Notes: generated by a model not told the origin, from the letters alone. A DNA stretch of 64,000 nt from Lycorma delicatula (GCF_047948215.1 NC_134457.1:83293398-83357397), one strand, 5' to 3'. Shown: positions 1 to 12,078, counted from the stretch's first letter. Numbers and translations are program-made.

Positions 1-317
1 ACACTACACTCTCAATTAATGAGTTTTGGCAAAGAAAAACATTCCTGCAGTTTCTCAACCACTTTATTCAACTGACTTGAGTCCCTGCGAATTTGTCCTG
101 TTCCCGACTTAAAAAAAAAAAAAACACCTCAAAGGGACAACATTTTGGAATACTAGAAAACATAAAAAGAAATGTAACCGACCATGTGAAGGATTTTCTC
201 GTTTTTAAGTTTCAACACTGCTATGAAGAGTGGGAAACCCGTTTGAAGCGTTGCGTGGCTTCCCAATGGAACTATTTCGAAGGTGATGATAAGAGTCCAT
301 GTATAATTGGATTGTAA
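1..317 (+). pseudogene. mariner-like transposase, decayed C-terminal part
   Basis: This is the last part of a Tc1/mariner superfamily transposase, the enzyme that cuts and pastes mariner elements at TA sites. The left end lies outside the window. In the frame starting at base 56 the text reads QPLYSTDLSPCEFVLF, which matches the conserved mariner motif YSPDLxPCDFFLF around the third catalytic aspartate of the DD34D triad. Here that aspartate codon reads GAA (Glu) at 89-91. A frameshift follows in the poly-A run at 111-124. The rest is in another frame and has the usual mariner tail: KGQHFGILENIKRNVTDH, then a CYEEWETRLKRCVASQ segment and YFEGDD near the stop at 315-317. There is also an in-frame stop upstream (20-22). 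The catalytic substitution, the stop and the frameshift show a dead copy. I could not recognise a 3' terminal inverted repeat after the stop. Confidence 0.8.
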
Positions 318-3300
318 ATGAGAAGTTTTTCTGAACCACTCTCATTACATTATTTACAGATCTCCTATTTTACGCACGCTAAATAGATCCGACATTCATG
401 TAATTGTAAGTTGTTTTGTACCTTTTATCTATATTATATTGTTTTTTTCTTCAGTGTCATTTCCTTAGTCATTAGAATAAAATTTAATCTATTTTTCGAG
501 ATTGATTAACCGTTTTTAATTAGGAATGCCTCATTTTTTATTTTAAGATCTTTTGATTTGATTTAACATAGAAGTTATATCGAATCGTTTTTGTATCGGA
601 TTTTGTTTTATAAATTTATTTCATTTTAATACGACGTTCTTCGGCTCATGTGGTAGTGTAATAAAACTGTTTTTATGGCCTAACGTTTTGCCTTTTCATA
701 AGTTTCAGGTATCCGTCGAAGCAGGGTGCATTTCATTATTATTTTTAATCCTTTATCAAATGTTATTATTTAGTTATTTAAACATTTCTGTCTTGTGCGT
801 GACATAAAAAAAAATTGAATTGTAATATTTATGAAATTTTCTGTTGAACCGGTATAAATATTGTTGTTAAAAGTGTAGTGCATCGATTATCTCGCATCGC
901 GTTAAAATAAAATGATGGCGACGTGAATTTATTTAGTAAATTTACATTTTGTTGAATTAATATAGCAAGTATGTTTTATAATTTTCAATAATATGCTATT
1001 ATTTCAATGTATAATTCCATTTTAACTACGATTATGTTAATTAAAATGAGATAAATCTGTATCTCATTAATAAATAATTTTTGTATTAAGTAATCAAAAG
1101 CGTATATAGAATATAAGATAAATAGCCAATAAAAGTGGGAAAGCATACTATCAAAGTTTACTAATAACCGTCTTAGGATACAAAATGAGGGATTCGTAAT
1201 GTTTTATCTGTTGAGATGGTTTTTCGGTATAGCGTTTAAAAAATTATACATAGGAATTAACATTATTTAGTAAGTGTTCAAATTATTACAGGAAATACAA
1301 ACAGTCTCTAACTCTTTATGTTACTTAATCCTTTCAGTTTAAAGTCCGGTGGAGTTAAAATTTACATACATTAAAAAAAAAAAATTATTCTGTTCTAGAA
1401 AATAAAATCACCGCTTTTTTACTGTTTGAGAGTAATGTTTTATATTGCTTTATTAATATTAGGAAGTCGATTTACGATATATTCTTACTGATTTTATTTA
1501 AATTATTGCAGGCTCTATTAATTAAAATTAAATTACGGCTGTGTTAATTAATAAAGAGTAGATTATACCTTAATTACTTGTAACTTTTTTTATGGGATAA
1601 TAGTTATTTATCTTAGTTACTTTTTAGCGAGTCTTCTGTAAGAGCTTGGCTATGTGCACGTTTAGAGTTCTTGAGTTTGAATCTCCTCATACAGTATTAT
1701 AATATAATGACTATTTAGCGAGGAAACTGGCTTCGCTATATGTTTGACATTAAGTTAAATAATAATAATAAAATAGATTCTAAATATTTGAACCGTTGGA
1801 TTAACGTAATAGTTTAATTTTTAATGGTAACTTCTTTTGTTTTCATTTTACGTCAAAAAAATAAATCCTATTAAAAATAATTCTCCACATAAATGTATAC
1901 CTACAGTTGTTATCTTGTACCGGATGTTTAATGATAGCGAATTTTAGTTTACCTTACGGAAAATTCCGTAGGAGTTGCTAATTAAGCGTTTTTTTATTTT
2001 TAATTAATTTATATTAATTTTTTTATTTGAATTGAAAATTGTACCTTCATTTGATTATGGAATTTTATATAGGGCATTATTTATAATTTAAACTCTAATT
2101 ACTAGAAAATAAAATGGTACCACTTTACCTAATAAACAGAGTGTGATGTGCTTATTGCATAAGGAACCTATGTAGTTGAACTAATGTTACAAATATATTT
2201 TAGATATATGTAACGTAGCCTTTTATAGACTGTTGCGTTAAAATTCATATTTATACGAAATATATATATATTTTTTTATTTTATTTATTTATTTATTTTT
2301 TGATCGGGTCGCTTTGCGTCAGTACATTACGAGTGATGTCTTCCGAAACAGGCGTTGAACTCGTAATGGTGGGGTACACTCGGTTCGTTGCACAACTGGA
2401 CCTTCTTTCCCGGTCCGAATGACCTCTTTTCGTTGTATTTTATTTTTCTGTGTTTTATATAAAAAAAGGTTATTTAAAAAACGTGTATATAAAGAAAACT
2501 ACATATATATATTTTTTTAAATTTTTTTCATAGCATTATATTAGTGTTAACAAAATACGAAGTACAAATCAGATTTGTTTTGTAAATATACGTACTATCC
2601 AATGATTTTTTTTAATGATACATTTAGTATTGTAAATCAACTCATGGAAGCATCCCTTATTTAAAATAAAAACCATACGATATAAAATCACGCACTTATT
2701 AATGCTTCCTTCGGATAGCAGTTGATATTAGGCTCCCTTCGTATATGAAGGTCCTGTGTATTAGGATTGTAAAAGTAGAATATTGGATTACTGGGAAATA
2801 AGTTTGAGGTTAGCCAACTGATAACATATTATTTTTCCTACAGAAATGAGAGCCCCAAATCCATGAGAACGGGCTCAGGGTTCATTGTGGGACATCCTTG
2901 ATCGTTCCCTTCTACCATTATTAATACGTTGAGTAATGCTAACAAATCTTACTTTTGCTTGGTGTAGGATTTTATACGTTCAAAACTATTGATGTTAAAA
3001 AAAAATCGATAAACTAAATTAACTACTTTTCTTTTTCTTGTTTTCACAATAAAGGAAGTTTACTTCCTTTTCTTTATTTTCTTTTTTTCGTATAAAAGGT
3101 TAACTGCTTGTTTGGATAATATAAGATTCTTTACAATTAAGTTAATATACACTAATTTAACGAAAATATTTTTTCACTCCCTGAATTCGTTTGTGTACCG
3201 GTAATCGTTTTATTTTTATAAAGTCGGATTATAACTTATAAAAGCGGAAGTTGCTTACTTTTTGCTTAATGTTATTGATTTATCTTTTTTTTTGCATTAA

Positions 3301-3590
3301 TTATGTTTTCGTGCGGTCTTAATTTTTGTAATTTTTTGCGTTACCTTTTTGTTTTTGTTAATATTTGGTAAAATATAGTTTATATATATTTATTATTTTT
3401 TTCGTGTAATTATTCTAATCTGAATGAATAACCTCCTTGAATTTTAAAATATTTTGTATAAGTGGTGTGAAACAATTATTTTGTTAATTTTTACTTTTCA
3501 ATACTCAGATTTGAAGGTTAAGTAAAACTAAAGATTCAGAAATTAAAAGCGTTTTAATTATTACAAAATCTAGAATAAATTTCTTCTCTA
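318..3590. other. AT-rich stretch without a recognisable gene
   Basis: Low-complexity A/T-rich DNA with short poly-A and poly-T runs. The only segment of different character is 2300-2440, which is richer in G+C and holds a 28-codon ATG frame starting MSSETGVELV. A good splice acceptor at about 2843 is followed by only a short open frame (NESPKSMRTGSG...) and a stop. I see no further support for a gene. Confidence 0.5.
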
Positions 3591-3591
3591 A

Positions 3592-3771
3592 ATGCCGTCT
3601 ATACGTCAGAGGTTGGCCGTTATCATGGCGCCGGTTTGGAACAGATCGCCGCAGAACATTCACAAATTGCACAGCCGCTATAATCTTCCTGCACTTCGCC
3701 TTCTCGTTGGATTTTCCTACTTCATCTTACGTGGAATATTTTGTTCCCCGTACTGTGTAATCAAAATATAA
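3592..3771 (+). CDS. small open frame of 59 codons, unknown
   Basis: An ATG-to-TAA frame of 59 codons that begins MPSIRQRLAV and includes a second ATG at 3625. It sits in a segment clearly richer in G+C and CpG than its AT-rich surroundings, which is unusual in this window. The middle part has basic residues and a short hydrophobic stretch (LRLLVGFSYFIL) that could be a weak membrane segment. I do not recognise a family. It could be a small secreted or membrane peptide, an exon read past its splice site, or a fragment of an old repeat. No neighbouring exon can be linked to it with confidence. Confidence 0.15.
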   Translation: MPSIRQRLAVIMAPVWNRSPQNIHKLHSRYNLPALRLLVGFSYFILRGIFCSPYCVIKI

Positions 3772-5699
3772 CTTTTTTGCTTTTAACCAAACCACAATTA
3801 TCATAATTTCTGCTCGTTTGTTCATTCTTATCAAAATTTCACGTTCACAACCAGATCTGACCAAGACATTATTAAAATTATTTCATATAGCCTTAATTGT
3901 TTGTGTTCATGATCCGTACTTCCATTCCTTAAAGAAGAACAATGAAGACGAACCATATCACCGAACGAACGTTTAAATTGAAATTTATATCCCCGCTAAA
4001 TAATACCCTTTTCATTTTAATGAAATTTACTTTCTTTCTCAATTTAAATTTAAATTCAGAACTAAAATTTAATGAAAAGAAAGAAACTATTTAAATTTAA
4101 ATTTTCTAAAGTCGTGCTTAATTATAGAGATATAGTAGTTGTATACAATCTCTTCAATTTTTCAATATTATTTTCTTTTATACCGAGAGATATTGACGGG
4201 TTGTTTCAAGATTTGCATGAATTTATTCTTTCTGACGCTCATTATTAATACACATTCACTGCTACACTTGACTGATCAACCTCTGTAGATCTCCAATACA
4301 CCCACTAAAATCAGTTTTCGTCGGCATATCGTATATTGTTAATATTAATCCCATTGGCTTTTTTATTTTTTTTCTGAGAATTTCCTCACTATACGGCGAA
4401 AAGAATCTGTGCTTAATATATACTCCTTTTTTACTTATCTTATGGTTTCTATTTCTTCAAATAATTTTTTATCACTGCGTATTATCCTCAGTAATATAAT
4501 TTTATGAGAATAATTATTATTAAAATTGACAGCTAGATTAATTTCAGTATTTAAAAAAAAATATTAATTACGATCAATTATATATATATATATATATAGT
4601 TGACATGATTTCCCAAAACATTAACGATAACAATCTGTTTACATTAGATAGTTACGACTCTAATTATTTATTTGATTGCACTACTTTCTCAATAGAAATT
4701 TTTTGTGTCCATTTTCGAGGATTTCAAGATCCCATATAAGTCCTCTTGAATTAAAATCCTTTAGACTTACTTTTGGTAACGTTTATCTGCTTTTTTAATT
4801 TGTGGGCATTTTGCTATGTAGTTATGATTTTTTTTCGTTATTGTGTTTTTGGTTAACTATTGAAGTATATAGGTGATATACCTATAGTATTTATAAAATC
4901 GAAATTTGTGTACTTACTTTATCATTCGGTCGTTTACAATCTACCGTTATGAAATTTTCTATATAACATTATTTTAGCGATATCGAATAAGAGTATACTT
5001 ATCGAAATACCTTAAAATTTCTTCTTTGATTTTAATTAAGATTTCCCACACTTTCTAAACGCCACAGGATAGTTATTTTATAAAGGAAATTGTTTAATTT
5101 TTTCACGTAGTCTACATAATACAATAAACAGATTTTTACTTATTTTCCTTGAATTAAAAGTTATATTTTTCGTGTTATTTGCAGATTTTTATACTGGATA
5201 ATTTATTTTATCTTCTTCTTTTTCCATGTTCAATAAAAATACAAGAATTCTGTGCTTACCAGAATCAAAAGAAAAAATAAATTAAATTAGATGGTTATAA
5301 ACTTTTAAATTGATAAAAATTTTTTATTTTTAGTATTAGTATTTTTTTTGGTATATAAATTTACATCCACTCCAACTCATAGGTTTAACCGCTATCAACA
5401 TTGAACTAGTATTCGTTTATATTTTCTCCTAGTCTATTTAATTTTTAGTCTAGAATTAATTTCCGTATTTTGTTACATCTACGCTTACATCTTATTTGAT
5501 TTAAAAACCGTTACTCGGTTTGTTTGTATTATTTTATTATAGATTTGTATCGATCTTGGCGATCTAATGTTTTCAGAAAGGCGTAAGGGAATCCGCATAT
5601 TACGCTTTGAATGTAGCTTACGGCTTGTCGTTTGTGGGCAGTTGTCATTCTTAATAGAACGATAACGTATGTGGGTTTCTACTGTCAAAAGTTGTTTTA
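3772..5699. other. AT-rich stretch without a recognisable gene
   Basis: A/T-rich DNA with a short (TA)n run near 4580-4600 and many overlapping AATTTAAATTTAAA-type words at 4020-4110. No credible open frame or exon on either strand. Confidence 0.5.
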
Positions 5700-6135
5700 C
5701 CTTGACGGCCGCGTACTATATAGATAAATATTTTAATCCGTCTGTTGTGAACCGGTTTCTTTTTCTTTGCAGAGACTGTACATCGTCACCTCGGGGTCGA
5801 ATAAATGTAATGGAATGAAAAAGTGTGTTGGGCACCGTCACGGTCCGAGGAAACGCTGCTCTTTTTTTTATTAATGTTTTACCATCCATGTCGGCCGGCC
5901 CAGCATGTCTCTCGGAATCAAATCGGTCGGGCGCGTTGAATTAAAAGAATTTTTCACGTGCCGTATGTCTCCGGAACAATCTTTCCGGACTCGTAGCCTA
6001 CTTAAGATCCTATAGGAATTTTTTGATCGGTGTCAATGATGTTTGATGTAGAAACACGATTCTATCAGATTCAGGTCGTCCTCCGCGTCATTATTTTTAT
6101 TCGCGAGTTTATTTTAAGCGTTTGTAAATAATCGT
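5700..6135. promoter_or_regulatory. CpG-rich block, possible promoter or exon region
   Basis: About 430 bases with many CpG dinucleotides, in contrast to the AT-rich flanks. It contains a TATATAG motif near 5717-5723. A pyrimidine-rich splice acceptor (ttctttgcag) ends at about 5771, followed by a short frame RLYIVTSGSNKCNGMKKC that stops at 5871-5873. The segments around 5890-5940 and 6060-6110 are also rich in CG words. It may be an old promoter, a non-coding first exon or a younger insertion. No protein family is recognisable. Confidence 0.2.
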
Positions 6136-7403
6136 GAGTAAAAACAATCGATTTCCGGGACGATTTATTTTTGTATATATTTTCCATTATCTTTTAGTGT
6201 AACGATGGCTGTGGACGATGGATATTATTACAAGAAAATTTGACAAATTAAACCTTATTTTTAACGTTTTAATTTTCCTAAAAAGAAAACATATTTCAAG
6301 AAATATTTTGCAAATAACTGAACCACTGCTTGGAAATTCGTACGGTAAGCGTTAATTGTTAATATTGTTAACCAACCATTAATTGTTAAAAAATTTAATA
6401 AAAATATAAATTAAGGGTTTTTATCAATTTCATAGGTGCCCGTTTTAGTTATTTTTAATTTGGAAACATAATCGTAAGAAAAGAGCAATTGATATGTTGT
6501 TATTCGTTTAAACCTATTATTGCTGAATCCTCCTTTATGAGGGATTATATTTTTTGTGGGGAGTTATATATTTATTATATCAGAAATTTTTGGAGGTTTT
6601 TAGGGTTGTATATTATTTTAATTCGTCTGTTTAAAAACTACTACGTAATTTTTTAATGATTACCAACACGAATCGCAAATAAAGACTGAAAAATGTAGAA
6701 AATTGTGTTACTCTGAGATTGCTTCTTTACGGATGCTATTTTATACTACTAGTTAAGGTTTTTAAGTAATTATTATTATTAAGACTTAGCGTTATTTCCT
6801 TAATTTAAAATATTTTGTACGGTCGTAGATAGTTATTATTATGGTATAAATAAAGTTTTATCTTTTTTTTAATAGTATATTAGTTTGTGCTTGAAAAAAA
6901 TAATATTTACAAAATATATAACTTCGGAAGATGACTAGTTTTACCAAATACAATCAAAACGCTTTCTGCGATGTAAAAGAAAATTACATATAACCAAGAA
7001 GACCTTATCTATGCATCAAGCTTTTCTGTTATTATGTTATTTATTTAAACTTAAAGCCTATATAAAAATATTTTGGTTATTTAACCTTTGAAAGTTTCTC
7101 ATGTGTTAACTTAAGAAAAATAGTATTCGTTCTTATTTTTTTGTAATTTTTCAACACATCTGGTCATATTTACTTGCGATTTGTGACATAACTTTTCAAG
7201 AGAATTGGAAAAAATAATACAGGATAAAATCGCATTTAGATGAAAAAGTTCTTATTAATATATAGAATTTCTTCCTTAGAAGCATCACTCAATTACATCA
7301 GTAATGATTTATATATTTTTAATAATATTTAGCATTATCATTTATAGTTTTTAAGAGTAATTTAAATGTAAATATTTTATACCTTTTCTTTTATTATCTT
7401 AAG
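6136..7403. other. AT-rich stretch without a recognisable gene
   Basis: A/T-rich DNA. A donor-like GTAAGC at about 6345 follows a short open frame, but the upstream acceptor has no pyrimidine tract, so I do not call an exon. Confidence 0.5.
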
Positions 7404-7456
7404 GCCATTATGGTGAATCTGTAGGGATGGCTAAAGATGCAGATGCTAACTGTGAA
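7404..7456 (+). CDS. weak internal exon candidate
   Basis: A pyrimidine-rich acceptor (ttattatcttaag) precedes 53 bases that are open in only one frame (HYGESVGMAKDADANCE) and are followed by GTTAGT. Two bases complete a codon from a preceding exon and the exon would end in phase 0. Composition is less AT-rich than the flanks. AAG acceptors are less common than CAG, and exons this short occur by chance in DNA like this. Confidence 0.12.
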
Positions 7457-7678
7457 GTTAGTTGGTAAATCGGATGTAATTCATGCTTATTATTATTATT
7501 ATTACTATCGACTACCCTATATGCATTGAAATTTCGTTTTTAACCTTCATGTCTAGTTATAACTAGAGAAAATGTTAAGATTAGTTCATTTCTTATTGGT
7601 TTTTTTTTTATCGGCTAGAACTTTTACGGTTAATTTGTTTTTTGGGGTTCCTAACATTTTATAACATCTCTGCTGCAG

Positions 7679-7747
7679 ATGCTCACTTGTTATTAAGAAC
7701 TATCTTGTTTTTTCTGTTGCTTTTAAACGTCATTACTGACGTGTATG
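7679..7747 (+). CDS. weak exon candidate with hydrophobic stretch
   Basis: Follows the acceptor tctgctgcag and ends before GTAAGA. The open frame reads AHLLLRTILFFLLLLNVITD, a strongly hydrophobic run like a signal peptide or a membrane helix, then VY, and leaves the reading frame in phase 1, as introns after signal peptides often do. There is no in-frame ATG upstream before a TAG at 7582-7584, so an earlier exon would have to supply the start. T-rich DNA makes Leu/Phe-rich frames by chance, so this is weak. Confidence 0.12.
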
Positions 7748-7815
7748 GTAAGAATTTTCTAGTTAGTAGTCGTAGTGGAGAGGCTAATAATACGTTTTCT
7801 CACAGCATTTTATTC

Positions 7816-7819
<4 letters not shown>

Positions 7820-7881
<62 letters not shown>
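7820..7881. repeat. (ATT)n microsatellite
   Basis: About twenty uninterrupted ATT/TTA units. It gives rise to meaningless poly-Tyr and poly-Ile open frames. Confidence 0.97.
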
Positions 7882-7882
<1 letters not shown>

Positions 7883-8720
7883 AATATACTTTTTTGTTTT
7901 ATTTATTTTTTCTTTTTAAATTTAGAATCTCAAGCAAGTTTAAAATTACAGAAGACTAATTTTATATATATTACGCGTAGGCTACTATTACAGTTAACTG
8001 TTAACAAGGTTAAATTGTAATTCCTTCAGAAACTCTGTATTTCCTTTTTAATCCTTTCTATAAAATATTCATAACAAGTTTGGTAATATTATTATAAAAC
8101 AGTGTAGTTTTTTTCTTTTTTTTATTAATTCATTACATTTTTTTATGTTTTGGCAATAAATAGAAATAAAAAAATATCAAATTTATGATGATATTTCTTG
8201 GAATTAGTTTTTAAATTTGGCATTTAAATTGCGGAACTTGAGGAAAATTGTAAGATTAAAATATTCATGACGTTTTTTAGAATTTGTTTTTTGTGAAAGA
8301 TCTTTAAATCATCTTGGAAATAAAATCAAAATTATTATCAAATTGTATCCCCTTATAACGGACTGCAGTGCTGTAAAAGATAGAAAATTTTCCATAGCCC
8401 GATTTAAATACATTTTTACAAAAAATAAAAAAATAATACAAAAATTGAATTAGGTGTTTATTGTCTTGTCTTTTATCGATAACGTGTCTAATTTTGAGAA
8501 ATATAATAAACAAATATTGAAGTCGCTCACCGGAATAAAAATGGGAAGCAGCAAGAGTTTATAAAAAATCTGATGCAGACACCACATGACTTCCATGTAC
8601 CCCTATTAAATTATGTATCCCATTTTTTTCTTTTTTTTTACAATATACGTTAATTATTAATAAATAAATATGTTTGAATTAAAAAAAGAATTTAAAAAAA
8701 AATAGTTTACAATCAGAGGT

Positions 8721-8728
<8 letters not shown>

Positions 8729-8764
<36 letters not shown>
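8729..8764. repeat. (TA)n microsatellite
   Basis: Uninterrupted TA dinucleotides just upstream of the 8849-9227 tandem repeat. Confidence 0.95.
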
Positions 8765-8767
<3 letters not shown>

Positions 8768-8848
8768 GCGTTCCTATATCATTCATCCGATTGCGATGAA
8801 ACTTTGGTGAGTTCTTGTGCTCACGCCGTGAAGGTTTCTGAATTAGTT

Positions 8849-8921
8849 TGGACCCCCTAGGTGGCGCTGGGGTCGAGATTTTTCAGAAAATATATTTACG
8901 GTTCGATTTGGCTCATATTCA

Positions 8922-8974
<53 letters not shown>

Positions 8975-9227
8975 TTACGTGGAAAAAAATATTGTTGCAA
9001 AAAATGGACCCGCTAGGTGGCTTTGGGGTCGAGATTTAGAAAAATTGTATTTATGGTCCGATTTGCCGTATTCAGAATATATATTAGTTACGTGAAAAGA
9101 AATATTTTTGCAAAAAATGGACCCGCTAGGTCACGTTGGGGTCGAGATATTTCGAAAAATTGCACTTCAGTACGATTTGACTCGCAGATTAAACATTAGT
9201 GAAAAGAAATATTTCTGAGAAAAATGG
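8849..9227. repeat. tandem repeat, period about 113 bases, 3 to 4 units
   Basis: Three units share the core GGACCC(C/G)CTAGGT, then GGGGTCGAGAT, then a stretch ending TTCAGAATATATA. Units two and three begin TTAGTTACGTG at 8971 and 9084, and a partial fourth begins at 9196, giving periods of 113 and 112. A long (TA)n array at 8924-8970 sits exactly at the junction of units one and two, where the other junction has only a short TATATA. Downstream (9230-9290) is a purine-rich A/G segment. This looks like part of a dispersed mobile element rather than a satellite. Confidence 0.8.
8924..8970. repeat. (TA)n microsatellite inside a tandem repeat unit
   Basis: More than twenty TA dinucleotides between the word TTCAGAA and the next unit start TTAGTTACG. 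It appears to be an expansion of the short TATATA found at the matching place in the next unit. Confidence 0.95.
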
Positions 9228-9479
9228 AAAAAGGGAAATAGTGAAAAGGGGAAATGGGAAGAAAAGAAGAAAGGAAGAAGGAAAATATTAAATTTTGTGA
9301 AGTTCCGTAATGTTCAGTTTAATAATTTTTTATCAAACTTTCATTTGTGTTCATATATATTTCATTAATATTCATTCATATATATTTCATTTAATATTTC
9401 ATTAATTAAAATTTTATTTTCGGGTATAACTCTGGAGTCAATGAAAATAATTACTACTTATGATAGATCCTCAAAAATC

Positions 9480-9692
9480 TCTCAATGATGGCTGATTACT
9501 GATGTTAAGAAAAAATTCAAATGTTGTTGGATTTTGGCCTTTTTTTGGACACTTGGTCTAGTCGATTTCAATGAAAATAAGAGTTGCACAGCTAGATGTT
9601 ACAACAATCCTAATTACAAAATTTAGTTGAAATCTGAAAACCGAAATTTTTCGCAATCACAATACTTTCTTTACTTCGTACAAGGAAGTAAA
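9480..9692 (-). mobile_element. truncated copy of a TIR element (same family as 11293-11674)
   Basis: Read on the minus strand it begins ACTTCCTTGTACG, the terminal repeat of the element at 11293-11674. It shares the internal words AATTTCGGTTTTCAGATTT, GTTACAACATCTAG-like and GGCCAAAATCC-like segments in the same order. The far end is not recognisable, so the copy is truncated or has fused with the repeat to its left. It has no coding capacity, so any activity would have depended on an enzyme from elsewhere. Confidence 0.6.
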
Positions 9693-10763
9693 AACAATTT
9701 GTGGAAGAGGGAATGATATATTTTGAAAATTTAAAAATTACGCAAGAGTAAAATTTTAATTCCAATCCTTTGGAACGTCCTTTCAATCTCCCCCCACACT
9801 GTAAGATTTTTTTTTTGTAAATATAATAGAATATGTTCTCACAATAAAAATACTTCATTTTTATTTTCTTTACATTTTTTTATTAATTTCAGGATTTCAT
9901 CTTTATTTATTTTTATTTCTTTTTGTAAGAATAGTTATTAGCCGATAGTGCAAAAGTATTGCGAAATTCAATAATTATGTTACTTGGTGGGAGTAAAATT
10001 ATACATATCAGTCACCTTGTATATCCTTGCAAATGGTGGCGTAATTTGCGGTACATACCTCCTTACGTATACATAAATATACACACACACACGTATATAT
10101 TTAATTATGTGTAACCTCTGCTTATAGACTCTAGGCAAGCAACATTTCAAGGAGAGAGTTAGAGTCGCGAGTTCATTGAGCCTTTCATTCATAACAAAAT
10201 GTGTGTGTAATCTTTCCTCTTTATTTATAAGTAGAAAATATATGACTTTTAAAAATTAAATGACTTCATTTACATAATATATTTTTTGTGTGTGACGGTG
10301 AATATTTTTATTTTATTTAACAATACGTGTGCTCGTCTACGTCTTACAGGTATACTACTCCCAAGTACCTCTAAATGTAGTAATAATTATTAACATTAAA
10401 AGTAGTAATGTTATTCACTACATCGCTTATACTATGTGCAATAAAAATTTGTATCGATCCCACGAAGACTCCGGGACTAATTATATTTATTGTCTGGAAA
10501 GGGAAAAATATCTTGTTAATGTTAAGTTGTTATTTAACCATTCACTTAAACTCGTCTTACAGATTAACGTACTGTTTATGCGCATATATTTTATCGAAAC
10601 AACAATATAAATGATATAAATAACGTCAGGTACTGTAGGTTTGCTGTTCCACTTTTAGAAAAAAAAATTCAGAATTTGCCTGAAGAATAAAAGAAATGCG
10701 TAAACATTTTGATTAAAGCTGTATTAACAGGTACGATATTATTAAATAAAAAAAAGAGAGTGG

Positions 10764-10855
10764 TATATCTTCTCTTTTATGTAAAAAAATATATAATATT
10801 CTCATATCATATATCTTCTCTTTTATGTAAAAAAATATATAATATTCTCATATCA
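10764..10855. repeat. perfect 46-bp tandem duplication
   Basis: Two identical adjacent copies (10764-10809 and 10810-10855) beginning TATATCTTCTCTTTTATG. The perfect match in an otherwise decayed AT-rich area suggests a recent duplication. Confidence 0.9.
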
Positions 10856-11292
10856 AAGTAAGATATTTTTTTTTAAATATACCGTATTTGCATTAAAAAA
10901 TAATATTATGTGAAATAATAATGATAATGCGAAGTTGAGAAATAATATGAAATTGGTTTAGAATAATTAAACGATTTTGGGGACCTTAATTAAAACAATT
11001 TTTATATTTTATCTGATTTGTAATATTTAATAACGCATTGTCAAAAATAATGCTGTTTTAAAAAAGGAAATTTTTAATAAATTAATTACTACTCTCTTAT
11101 ATGGCGAGATACTATGCTGATGAGTAACGCAAAAATTATATTGAATAACGTTTAACAAACTTTGTGCAATACTCGCAGATGTTTTTTTTTTTTTTTTTTT
11201 AATACTATGGAGATTAGACAGGAGTTAACTTTTGTATATATATATATACACACACACACAACGTTATTCATTTGATTTTTCGTATTATTTTT

Positions 11293-11674
11293 ACTTCCTT
11301 GTGCGAAGTATTGTAATCACAAGAAATTTCGGTTTTCAGATTTTAACGGAAATATGCATTTTGACTATCCCTAAATCCATTTTGACTACTTTCGGCGTGA
11401 CGTCTGTATATAGGTACGTACATATGTATCTCGTATAACTCAAAAACATGTAGTTGTTCACCTTCCCTTTTGATTGCAAACGACTGGACCAAAAATATCC
11501 ACAAAAAAAGCCCAAAATCCAATAAAATATGGATTTGGCATTATGAAACAATCTAAATAATAATTCAGTAATAAAAAAAAGAAAAAATCAGAAGTTGTTA
11601 GTGAAATAAAATTTGATGTACTTTTCATTAAAAAAAAAATGTGTATATGTAATTTAATAGGCGTACAAGGAAGT
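11293..11674 (+). mobile_element. short non-autonomous element with 13-bp terminal inverted repeats
   Basis: The left end ACTTCCTTGTGCG (11293-11305) is matched in inverted orientation by CGTACAAGGAAGT (11662-11674), 12 of 13 bases. The interior has no open frame of note. A second, truncated copy lies 1.6 kb away in the opposite orientation (9480-9692). Small size, terminal inverted repeats and no coding frame fit a miniature inverted-repeat transposable element. The superfamily cannot be assigned from what I can see, and I found no clear target-site duplication. Confidence 0.55.
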
Positions 11675-12077
11675 CGTGTGCAGTCCACACAGATTTCTTT
11701 ATATCCGAATTCAAATTTCAAATTATCCTCAATATATACACGTGTTTGTAACTTACTTAAAAAAAGCTCTTTTTTTTTCTTTTTGTAGAAAATATCGTCT
11801 AACCTGTTTGTTTATTTACTTAAGTTTTTCACCGTTCATTATTTATAAATAAATACGGTTTATGTTAACAAAATTAAAAAATATTCTTGTAAGTAGTTCC
11901 ATTTGCCCGTTAATTCAGTTAATTAATTAGTTTGATTCAGTTTTCCATTGCTTTTTCTATATTCATTTTTCAATCTGAAAGTATTTTGCGTATCAGTTAT
12001 TTACGTCTTATATTCTAGTTTTTCCCTTAAAGATTTTACTTTTTATGTATATATACACATATTATCATTTAATTTAC

Positions 12078-12078
<1 letters not shown>

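Noticed and set aside
361..409. Possible exon between an acceptor at 360 and GTAAGT-like donor at 410
   Set aside because: Very short, AT-rich and directly in the 3' flank of the mariner relic.
2844..2900. Short frame after a good acceptor containing GSGFIV, reminiscent of HtrA-type proteases
   Set aside because: Six residues only, then a stop; no other protease feature.
7642..8020. Open frames with poly-Tyr and poly-Ile
   Set aside because: They are read-throughs of the (ATT)n microsatellite. Only the 7679-7747 segment before it is kept, as a weak exon candidate.
8848..9199. Two open frames of about 60 codons sharing MDPLGG and MALGSR-type starts
   Set aside because: They are translations of the 113-base tandem repeat and its TA array.
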